Below, one piece after another: positions 38,961 through 45,430 of a stretch of DNA of 64,000 nucleotides (the first letter of the stretch is position 1; each line of letters begins with the position of its first letter). A program made the position numbers and the translations under genes. Below the pieces are notes generated by a model. It searched no databases. It saw nothing but the letters and a program-made list of their open reading frames with translations, and was not told the DNA's origin. The DNA is from Shewanella sp. NFH-SH190041 (GTDB lineage Bacteria > Pseudomonadota > Gammaproteobacteria > Enterobacterales > Shewanellaceae), in the NCBI RefSeq assembly GCF_024363255.1, contig NZ_AP026070.1, positions 1,240,001 through 1,304,000 on the forward strand, read 5' to 3'.

Positions 38961-40811
38961 TCAGCGGTATAGCTTGCTGATCTGTTGTCGATGCTGTTGT
39001 TGCGGCTGACAGGGGATTATCAGCCCATTAGCGCTAAGCTCTTTTGGCAGTAATGGACTGTCTTTAGGGGCTTTGACAATGACTGGACAGGGTAATGTTG
39101 TCTGTAATCGTTGCAGTTGAATAATATCCAGCACTTTTTTACCGCTACGGGTTTCATCGCCTGCTTCACATAGGACAATACTTTGATTGCCTGCTTGCCG
39201 AAGTGTATCAAGGGATTGGGTTAATGCAGCAATACTTGCATCTGGATGACGCTCCAGTATTACTGGCAGAGTTTGAGCCCCAGCACAGTTGAGCAATTCA
39301 TTATCAAACATGGCTGAGCCAGTAAGATAAAGCATTTCAGCAGGCAATGGCTGGCTAAGAGAATCCACTGAGCAAAGGGCGGCGATAGGCGCAAGTTGGC
39401 TGTCAGTTAATTGTTGTGCCAAGGTGGCGCTCAGATCGGCTGCAGGGACAATTACGCCCTGGAATCCTTGCTCTCGTAGCGTCTTGAACCAATTGAGTTG
39501 CGCATCATGCTGCTGTAGCTGATGCAATTCAGCTAAGGCAACCGGGTGATCTTGACCTAAGGTGAGATGCTGAGTTTGAATTTGAACCGGTGCCGTTGTC
39601 ATTTGACCATCGGTTTTGGAGGTATCCGGCTCTATTAATAATTGCTTTTGACTTAACTGTGTTGGTGCAACAGTCTCACAAGGATAACAGCCTAATACTT
39701 TGATAAAGCGGGTTAAATTGGCCAGTTCACTGAGTACATCTCGCATATTGACCGCATCAATATTGGCATCTATATCCAAATAGAACATTTCTTCCCAAGG
39801 GGTACCGGCAATGGGGCGAGATTCTAGTTTGGTCATATTGAGTTGATATTTTTTTAATACCAGCAGCGCATCAACTAAGGCACCAGGTTTATGGCCTGTG
39901 GCCATAATCAAGGTTGTTTTAGCCGGTACCTGCTCAGGGACATGGATTGCCTTACGGGCGACGACAATAAAACGACTCTGATTAATCTGCTGATTGGCCA
40001 GATTATCTTTCAGTACCTCCAGCCCATATAACGCACCGCCTTGAGCACTGCCGATGGCCGCAATATCCATACGCTCATTTTGCATGACGGCTTCCATCGC
40101 TGCAGCACTGGAAGCGCAATAGGCTAATGCCAGCTCAGGTTGCTGGCTTAAATAACGGCTGCATTGGCTGATAGGTTGAGGATGGGCATATAACTTAGTG
40201 ATATGGCTAAGTTGTGTTCCGGGTTTGCCCAATAGGCAGTGGCCAACATCAATGGTTGTTTCACCAACAATAGCCAGCCGGGTATGTTGCAATAGATCAT
40301 AAACTTCATTAATCGAGCCGGATGAGGTGTTTTCTATCGGTAAAAAACCAAAGTCAGCATGGCCAGACTCTACCGAGCGGATAATATCATCAAAGCTCTT
40401 ACAGCCTAGCTCCACCATAGAAAATTGGCGCCGCTGACAGTAACGGCTGGCAGCAAGATGAGAATAGGAGCCTTTAGCGCCAAGGTAGGCGATACAGTAT
40501 TGCTGTTTGTCCGTATCAGGATTGGCCTGTTGCTGTAAAAATGCCTGCTGATTTAATACCGAATCTTCAATAATGGTCTGATACAGGCTAAGCACAAAAT
40601 GGGCATCTAACCCTTGTTCTCGCCCCTGGCTCACCAGTCTCGCTAAAAGCTCTTTTTCCCGCTCGGTATCTCGGATAGGGCGGATATCAATCGCTTTGCT
40701 GCGGGCGACATCCAATGCCAGCGTCCGGCGCTTGGCCAGCAGTGCCAGCATATCTTTATCTACTTGGCTGATGGCGGTGCGGAGCTGGCTTAACGCCGGT
40801 GGTTTTTCCAT
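38961..40811 (-). CDS. pheA: Chorismate mutase / prephenate dehydratase with an extra C-terminal DAHP-synthase-like domain
   Basis: 616 residues, against about 386 in E. coli. The chorismate mutase part (1-90) keeps R11, R28, K39, D48, E52 and Q88 at E. coli numbering. The prephenate dehydratase part (about 103-285) ends with SRF at 279-281, where most members have TRF. The ACT domain (about 298-375) has the Phe-binding motifs GALV and ESRP. A linker and about 200 extra residues follow (410-616). Their second half resembles a type I-beta DAHP synthase barrel (NELLNCAGAQTLPVILER, SIVLCEAG, KKVLDI, PCPVIVK), but expected active-site residues are absent (CEAG for CERG, no DVTH motif). Transcription starts at a leader with a Phe-rich peptide. 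Confidence 0.95.
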   Translation of the reverse strand: MEKPPALSQLRTAISQVDKDMLALLAKRRTLALDVARSKAIDIRPIRDTEREKELLARLVSQGREQGLDAHFVLSLYQTIIEDSVLNQQAFLQQQANPDTDKQQYCIAYLGAKGSYSHLAASRYCQRRQFSMVELGCKSFDDIIRSVESGHADFGFLPIENTSSGSINEVYDLLQHTRLAIVGETTIDVGHCLLGKPGTQLSHITKLYAHPQPISQCSRYLSQQPELALAYCASSAAAMEAVMQNERMDIAAIGSAQGGALYGLEVLKDNLANQQINQSRFIVVARKAIHVPEQVPAKTTLIMATGHKPGALVDALLVLKKYQLNMTKLESRPIAGTPWEEMFYLDIDANIDAVNMRDVLSELANLTRFIKVLGCYPCETVAPTQLSQKQLLIEPDTSKTDGQMTTAPVQIQTQHLTLGQDHPVALAELHQLQQHDAQLNWFKTLREQGFQGVIVPAADLSATLAQQLTDSQLAPIAALCSVDSLSQPLPAEMLYLTGSAMFDNELLNCAGAQTLPVILERHPDASIAALTQSLDTLRQAGNQSIVLCEAGDETRSGKKVLDIIQLQRLQTTLPCPVIVKAPKDSPLLPKELSANGLIIPCQPQQQHRQQISKLYR

Positions 40812-40830
40812 AGTAACCTCGGGAATATCA

Positions 40831-40857
40831 TAAAAAAGCCTCCTTAAGTGGAGGCTG
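40831..40857 (-). terminator. pheA attenuator terminator
   Basis: On the minus strand AGCCTCC and GGAGGCT pair around six bases and are followed by six T, ending about 20 bases before the pheA start. An alternative pairing of GCCTC and GAGGC in the segment over the end of pheL could compete with it, as expected for attenuation. Confidence 0.88.
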
Positions 40858-40890
40858 GTTTTACTTTCTTCAGGATAAGCCTAAACCGCC

Positions 40891-40947
40891 TCAATCAACG
40901 CAGAGGCTAAAAAAGAAAGTAAATGAAAGCATGTGATCTTTATTCAT
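40891..40947 (-). CDS. pheL: phe operon leader peptide
   Basis: An 18-codon frame reading MNKDHMLSFTFFFSLCVD, with four Phe codons in five positions (FTFFF), directly before an intrinsic terminator and pheA. Ribosome stalling at Phe codons when Phe-tRNA is scarce would favour read-through, as in E. coli pheL. The first ATG lies almost at the expected transcript start, so it may be leaderless; alternatively the ATG at residue 6 (40932) starts a 13-residue peptide. Confidence 0.85.
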   Translation of the reverse strand: MNKDHMLSFTFFFSLCVD

Positions 40948-40955
40948 AGCCTCAA

Positions 40956-40984
40956 AAGGTAAGGGGTGAGACTGGTAGTGTCAA
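40956..40984 (-). promoter_or_regulatory. Sigma-70 promoter of pheL-pheA
   Basis: Minus strand: perfect TTGACA (40979-40984), a 17-base spacer and TACCTT (40956-40961), immediately before the leader peptide. Confidence 0.7.
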
Positions 40985-41031
40985 TGAAAATTCGGGGATG
41001 ACTGCTGGTGCTTATTCTTAAAGTTAAAACC

Positions 41032-41058
41032 ATAAAGCACGCATAATGCGTGCTTTAT
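41032..41058 (-). terminator. Terminator after raiA
   Basis: AAAGCACGCA and TGCGTGCTTT pair around TAA; on the minus strand the following sequence is TATGGTTTTAAC, a broken T run. Confidence 0.65.
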
Positions 41059-41081
41059 TACCCCGAGATAACACACTGGTA

Positions 41082-41435
41082 TTATGCCAGGCTTTCCTGT
41101 TGCTCAATCTCTTCTGAGTCAGTTTCAGGATGCTCTGGTTTATCTGCAAAACGTTTAGCTTCATCTTTATGGGCTAAGCGGTTTAATTGCTTTTCCAGTT
41201 TCTGCCCCATGGCATTGATGGCGTTATACAGGTTTTCGTGTTTGGCTTGAGCAAATAATTCCCCCTGAGGCACTTTGACACTGGCTTCAATTTTGAACAG
41301 AGGTTTTTCTTCGCTGATAATGACGTGGGGATTAATCAGATGTATATCATAGCGTTCGAGTTTTGCCAGACGGCTTTCAACACGTTCGCGAATGGGTGCG
41401 GTAACTTCAAGGTGCTTACTGGTGATCTTTAGCAT
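41082..41435 (-). CDS. raiA: Ribosome-associated inhibitor RaiA (HPF family)
   Basis: 117 residues. MLKITSKHLEVTAPIRERVESRLAKLERYDIHLINPHVIIS matches RaiA/YfiA, which binds the 30S decoding site and silences ribosomes in stationary phase or cold. The acidic C-terminal tail (ETDSEEIEQQE) is like that of RaiA and unlike the short Hpf. Its place upstream of pheA is the same as in E. coli. The 310-base gap 41436-41745 upstream holds no gene; its promoter could not be pinned down. Confidence 0.95.
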   Translation of the reverse strand: MLKITSKHLEVTAPIRERVESRLAKLERYDIHLINPHVIISEEKPLFKIEASVKVPQGELFAQAKHENLYNAINAMGQKLEKQLNRLAHKDEAKRFADKPEHPETDSEEIEQQESLA

Positions 41436-41745
41436 ATAGAGGACCTTCTGTTGTTTCCCTGAATTCAGACTAACAAGAATTGCTCAGTAAGTCGTGATTT
41501 AGATCGCAATAATTTGCCAATGTTACACTGTGTGAAGATAATTTGGGCACTTGGCATAATTTTGCTCAAAAGGTTGTTTTTTGCTTGTTATTGTGTGAAG
41601 GCAACGTCATATTTGATGGGATGAGCTGTCGCAGCTTTAGTGTCAATTCATGTAAATTCGATTATTTTCTCGCTCCCCATCCATTAAAATTCGCAGTAAT
41701 AATTTGCCTGTTATCTGTTGTAGACTCATTAAATAAGGATGATTT

Positions 41746-42411
41746 ATGGGCCGTAACGTTAAGGTGTGGGATATCCCGACTCGCATATTTCACTGGCTAA
41801 TGGTTGTGCTATTGGCATTACTTTGGTGGAGTGCTGAGCAGGGCGAAATGGAATGGCACATGATATCGGCTTATGTGTTGGCCGGTTTATTATTGTTTCG
41901 TATTATTTGGGGCGTTTGGGGCAGCCAAACCGCGCGATTTACTGATTTTGTTGTCAGTCCTGCTAATGTGTGGCGATACACTAAAACATTACCCCGTCAG
42001 GGGATTATACCGCATCATGGGCATAATCCATTGGGTGGCTATATGGTGATAGTGTTGCTGTTGGTTATGACTACGCAGTTTACGACCGGTTTATTTGCCA
42101 CAGACGATATTTTTACCGAAGGGCCGTTATATGCCTGGGTGAGTTCCGATACGTCAGCAATATTAACTTGGTTGCACAAAAATAATTTCAATCTGATTTT
42201 ATTCTTAGCCAGCGTGCATGTGTTAGCTGTATTGGTACATGTAGGTAAAGGCGATAAATTACTGCCTGCGATGGTAACAGGTTACCGTCGAGATGGTTGT
42301 GCAAGACAGCTATTTTTTAAATCACTTTGGCAGGCTGCTTTATTATTTGGCTTAATTGCTGTGGGTCTTGGCTATTACTTAATTTGGCCTTTGATACTTC
42401 AGTTAGTTTAA
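41746..42411 (+). CDS. Cytochrome b561-type membrane protein
   Basis: 221 residues, four to five membrane helices. Haem-ligand histidines appear as RIFHWLM near the N terminus, HMIS in helix 2 and the pair in ASVHVLAVLVHVGKGD near residue 165, the pattern of bacterial b-type cytochromes of this family. The start follows AAGGAT. A cytochrome c prime gene converges with it, and b561 and c prime genes often occur together. It probably passes electrons between quinol and the periplasmic c-type protein. Confidence 0.9.
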   Translation: MGRNVKVWDIPTRIFHWLMVVLLALLWWSAEQGEMEWHMISAYVLAGLLLFRIIWGVWGSQTARFTDFVVSPANVWRYTKTLPRQGIIPHHGHNPLGGYMVIVLLLVMTTQFTTGLFATDDIFTEGPLYAWVSSDTSAILTWLHKNNFNLILFLASVHVLAVLVHVGKGDKLLPAMVTGYRRDGCARQLFFKSLWQAALLFGLIAVGLGYYLIWPLILQLV

Positions 42412-42479
42412 GCGGTGAAAATAATTGAATGACGTCGAGTTTGACCGATATTGATTGAGTGTGTGCGATAACACAGCAT

Positions 42480-42512
42480 CAGGCAATCCCTGTTTGTATT
42501 GGGATTGCCTGT
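42480..42512. terminator. Bidirectional terminator between cytochrome b561 and cytochrome c prime genes
   Basis: AGGCAATCCC and GGGATTGCCT form a perfect ten-pair stem with a ten-base loop; only short T runs follow on either side. Confidence 0.7.
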
Positions 42513-42533
42513 TGAATGACCTAACTGTGATAA

Positions 42534-42980
42534 TCAGTCTTTTTTAAATTGGTTATGGCAACTTTTACAGTTTTTAGCGGTAGTGCCAAAGGCTTTTTTG
42601 ATTGCTTTTTTATTGCCTTGAGTTGCAACTTGGGCAAGTTCAGCGCTATCAAGTTGGAATTGTTTCATTTTATTGTCAAATTCTCCACGATTTTGCCAAA
42701 TATTAGCCTTGGCATCAGAGTCTTTGGCTGAATTAGGAATAAAACCTTCTAACGGCAGTTTAGATAGGGCTGCAACATTGGCGGCGCGCATAGCAAATAC
42801 ATTGGCATCAAAAGGTGTTTTGCCTTTCATCATATCGCCCATATCGGCGAAATTATGATAAATCAGGCTAAAAGCCGCCTGACGATAGTCAATGGCATCA
42901 TCAATATCTTTAAAGTCACGAGCCTGAACCACAGGGCTTATCCCTGCCGCGATGAGTATGGATAACAGGATTTTTTTCAT
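42534..42980 (-). CDS. Cytochrome c prime
   Basis: 148 residues from the ATG at 42980; a longer frame to 43055 would hide the signal peptide. MKKILLSILIAAGISPVVQA is a signal peptide for export. The single haem site CKSCH lies at the extreme C terminus, as in the four-helix cytochrome c prime family, which binds NO. It faces the cytochrome b561 gene, its likely redox partner. Confidence 0.92.
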   Translation of the reverse strand: MKKILLSILIAAGISPVVQARDFKDIDDAIDYRQAAFSLIYHNFADMGDMMKGKTPFDANVFAMRAANVAALSKLPLEGFIPNSAKDSDAKANIWQNRGEFDNKMKQFQLDSAELAQVATQGNKKAIKKAFGTTAKNCKSCHNQFKKD

Positions 42981-43168
42981 TGTTATTCTCACAGTGGTTG
43001 GATGATTAATGAACGCATGTATCTTACCTGTAGCGTTTTGTGAAATAACAGTCATTATTTGTCAATAAATGTATTTGCTTGCTTTATCTTTTGCTTAACC
43101 ATGACACTGCATTGGCGTGTGCCGCTGAAACCGATAAAATAATGCAGTTTAATTTCGAAGTGAGATAA

Positions 43169-43450
43169 GTGATTATGCGGGCTGGCTGGGATTTAGTTTT
43201 GGATAAAGTGTTGAGTCATCCGCAATTGGATGAACTGGAATGCCTGTTTCAACTGTTGCTGACAGAAGATGAGCGCAGTGCTGTTGCCGGTAGATTGAAG
43301 GTGTTTCAGTTGTTGTTGGAAGGGCAGATGAGTCAGCGGCAGATCGCCAGCGAGTATGAGGTCAGTATTGCAACCATTACCCGCTGTTCTAATTACCTGA
43401 AGAATATGTCTGCTGAGCGCCGGGCTGCCATTACAGCACTTATTCTGTAA
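43169..43450 (+). CDS. trpR: Trp operon repressor TrpR
   Basis: 93 residues from a GTG at 43169, or 91 from an ATG at 43175. The core LLLTEDERSAVAGRLKVFQLLLEGQMSQRQIASEYEVSIATITRCSNYLK matches TrpR, including the helix-turn-helix with ATITRCSN, where E. coli has ATITRGSN. It binds tryptophan and represses trp and related genes. It is shorter at both ends than the E. coli protein. Confidence 0.93.
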   Translation: MIMRAGWDLVLDKVLSHPQLDELECLFQLLLTEDERSAVAGRLKVFQLLLEGQMSQRQIASEYEVSIATITRCSNYLKNMSAERRAAITALIL

Positions 43451-43457
43451 CCGAGCT

Positions 43458-43817
43458 TTAATAATGGGTATGACGACGAAATTGCTGTCGGCTTAACCAA
43501 ATACGCAGGGCATAACACAATAATGCAATGGCAGTTATTTGTAGCCAAGTTTGATGGCTGAGTTTGAGAGTAAACAGAGCGATCCCAAAATACAGATAGG
43601 GCAAGAATTCATACAGCCCTTTTGGTAGACCACAGCGACGACGCGTTAAGGGATCTGTTCGTCGATTAGCTGAGCGTAGAATCAGAATATAACTGGCAAT
43701 AATGAAAATGAGTAACGCGAAAGCCAGAGCGATAGGAGCCTGTAAGCTCAGTAAACAGATGATGCTCAGCACCAGATAAGCATAGGGTAGCGTTTCATAT
43801 AAAGGACGGTTGATCAT
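43458..43817 (-). CDS. Small membrane protein with a duplicated LYE-LPY motif
   Basis: 119 residues, three to four membrane helices, not recognised. The two halves begin alike: RPLYETLPYAYLVLS (residues 4-18) and KGLYEFLPYLYFGIA (66-80), indicating an internal duplication. The ATG at 43817 is chosen because AGGTGAGG lies just upstream. The frame stays open upstream only because it runs through a mobile element at 43856-44123, so the longer 200-codon frame is spurious. It converges with trpR. Confidence 0.75.
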   Translation of the reverse strand: MINRPLYETLPYAYLVLSIICLLSLQAPIALAFALLIFIIASYILILRSANRRTDPLTRRRCGLPKGLYEFLPYLYFGIALFTLKLSHQTWLQITAIALLCYALRIWLSRQQFRRHTHY

Positions 43818-43855
43818 AACCTCACCTATTGGCGTAGCAAAAATATTATGTTTCT

Positions 43856-44123
43856 TAGGGGCTGTTGACCTTTTAAGTTTGTTTTTGCAGCGATTTGAGG
43901 ATGCTTTATACAAGGCAGAGGGTTTGATAGGTAGTTGCGCTACCTGATAAGCCGATAACGCAGTAGAAAGGAGCCTCAAACGCTGCCCAAAGGGTTCGGC
44001 TAAAAGCGTTTTACTCTTTGTTGAGCGGTTCTTGCTTAGAATAACTAGGCGACAAACCACTCGCCGCGATTAAAACGCTTTTATCTCGAACAAAATTTAA
44101 TCATGAAAGGTCAACAGACCCTA
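43856..44123 (-). mobile_element. Intact 268-base inverted-repeat element (MITE-like), copy next to slyD
   Basis: Its ends are inverted repeats: TAGGGGCTGTTGACCTTT on the left and the complement of AAAGGTCAACAGACCCTA on the right. It has no transposase. It is nearly identical, in opposite orientation, to 61775-62041. Both ends are bordered by TA, which may be a target duplication. It lies 39 bases upstream of the small membrane protein start. A 67-codon frame inside (starting VCRLVILSKNRSTK) is shared by both copies and is probably not a gene. Confidence 0.88.
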
Positions 44124-44187
44124 GCATAGATAATTTTTGTACTTAAAAAGATAGGGTTAAGCCATTTCTCATGCCTTGGTTGTAATA

Positions 44188-44216
44188 AAAAACGCGCCGA
44201 GTGGCGCGTTTTTCTG
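44188..44216 (-). terminator. slyD terminator
   Basis: AAAAACGCGCC, loop GAGT and GGCGCGTTTTT, with T runs on both strands. Confidence 0.88.
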
Positions 44217-44232
44217 ACAAGCTTAGCTGGGA

Positions 44233-44817
44233 TTAGTGGCAGCCACAGCCACCTTTTTCTTCCCCGCCACAGCAGCTGCCTTTTTCTTCGCCGCAGCAAC
44301 CGCCTTCTTCACCTTCGCCGCCACAGCAACCGCCATGATCGCCGCAGCCACCGTGGGCATGCAGGTGACCGTGAGCAATTTCTTCTTCAGTTGCTTCACG
44401 GACGTCAACCACTTCAACGTGGAATACCAAGGCTTGGCCAGCCATTGGGTGGTTACCGTCAACGATAACAGTGTCATCTTTTACTTCAGTAACCTGAACT
44501 GGACGTTGACCCATTTCAGTTTCAGCAATAAAACGCATACCTGGAACGATATCTTCGATATCGCCAAATGCACTCAGGGGAACTTCCTGACGCAGACCGT
44601 CATGGTATGGGCCATAGGCGTCTTCAGCTTCAACGGTTACATCGATGATATCGCCGGCAGATTTGCCTTCCAGTGCGTTTTCCAGACCTGGGATCAGGTT
44701 GTTGGCACCATGCAGGTAAGCCATTGGCTGCATATCAAAAGAGCTTTCCAGCACCTCGCCTTGTTGGTTGCTCAGGCGGTAATGGATGCTTGGAACAGTG
44801 TGTTGAGAGATTTTCAT
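44233..44817 (-). CDS. slyD: Peptidyl-prolyl isomerase and metallochaperone SlyD
   Basis: 194 residues from the ATG at 44817 with GGAGAC upstream. An FKBP-type isomerase domain with the inserted chaperone flap occupies about 1-150 (YLHGANNLIPGLENALEG, DAYGPYHD). The tail from about residue 150 is very rich in His, Cys and Gly (HGHLHAHGGCGDHGGCC and repeats of CCG), the nickel-binding region used in hydrogenase maturation. An equally long antisense frame is a shadow of this repeat-rich tail. Confidence 0.96.
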   Translation of the reverse strand: MKISQHTVPSIHYRLSNQQGEVLESSFDMQPMAYLHGANNLIPGLENALEGKSAGDIIDVTVEAEDAYGPYHDGLRQEVPLSAFGDIEDIVPGMRFIAETEMGQRPVQVTEVKDDTVIVDGNHPMAGQALVFHVEVVDVREATEEEIAHGHLHAHGGCGDHGGCCGGEGEEGGCCGEEKGSCCGGEEKGGCGCH

Positions 44818-45133
44818 TGATGTCTCCAATCTGAATTTGCGCGGCATCATACCCCGTATTGCACACCTTGGCGATGGCCATTCTCACCTTCTGTTAAATA
44901 ATGCACAGCTTTTAACCTTTGCCTTGGATAGCGGTTATATATTCGCCCTTGCGATAAAAAAACAGTGCAGCACCGCAGGAAGGGAAAATAGGCATTGGTA
45001 ATAGGATGTTTTGTTGGGTAAGGATAAAAACAGACCGATGAGTTTTACTGCTGAAAGTTTATATGTAATCGCACAACAATAAGTGGGAAAACGGTGTTTT
45101 TAGTGTCAGGTTAAATATTATCCATATTCCGGG

Positions 45134-45163
45134 TTGACAAGATTGATTGTTTCACGCGATTCT
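45134..45163 (+). promoter_or_regulatory. Weak candidate promoter of the thr operon
   Basis: TTGACA (45134-45139) is perfect, but the -10 (GATTCT at 18 bases, 45158-45163) is poor. It is the only fair candidate in the 447-base gap between slyD and thrL, which otherwise holds no gene. Confidence 0.35.
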
Positions 45164-45264
45164 GTAGAGGTATTTTTAGTTGCTGCTCCAATTGCTGACA
45201 GTAGTTAGCTGTTGGAATAGTGAATTTGTTGTAGTAGGCAACAGTTTATACCACAGGGTTTATT

Positions 45265-45336
45265 ATGTTCCGTCAGTCAATTTGTGTGATTACCACCATG
45301 ACTACCACCACTATTACCAGAGTGGGGGCGGGCTGA
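45265..45336 (+). CDS. thrL: thr operon leader peptide
   Basis: A 23-residue frame beginning [12 protein letters not shown] and continuing [11 protein letters not shown], so seven Thr and three Ile codons lie in a short span. It ends 24 bases before an intrinsic terminator and thrA. The Thr/Ile-rich core and the GAG ending resemble ThrL of E. coli. Stalling on Thr or Ile codons would allow read-through. Confidence 0.88.
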   Translation: MFRQSICVITTMTTTTITRVGAG

Positions 45337-45360
45337 TTTTACCCTGAAAAACGAATTTAA

Positions 45361-45395
45361 CAAAAAGCCCGCTCCCTCCAAGGAGCGGGCTTTTT
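45361..45395 (+). terminator. thr operon attenuator terminator
   Basis: AGCCCGCTCC and GGAGCGGGCT pair with a six-base loop, followed by TTTTT. It lies between thrL and thrA. Confidence 0.9.
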
Positions 45396-45430
45396 GTTAC
45401 TTGGCGTGGGGCGTAATAGGGAGATATTCA

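Noticed and set aside
44236..44820. 194-codon plus-strand frame opposite slyD
   Set aside because: It is the antisense of the SlyD gene; its length comes from the repetitive His/Cys/Gly codons of the tail. SlyD is certain.
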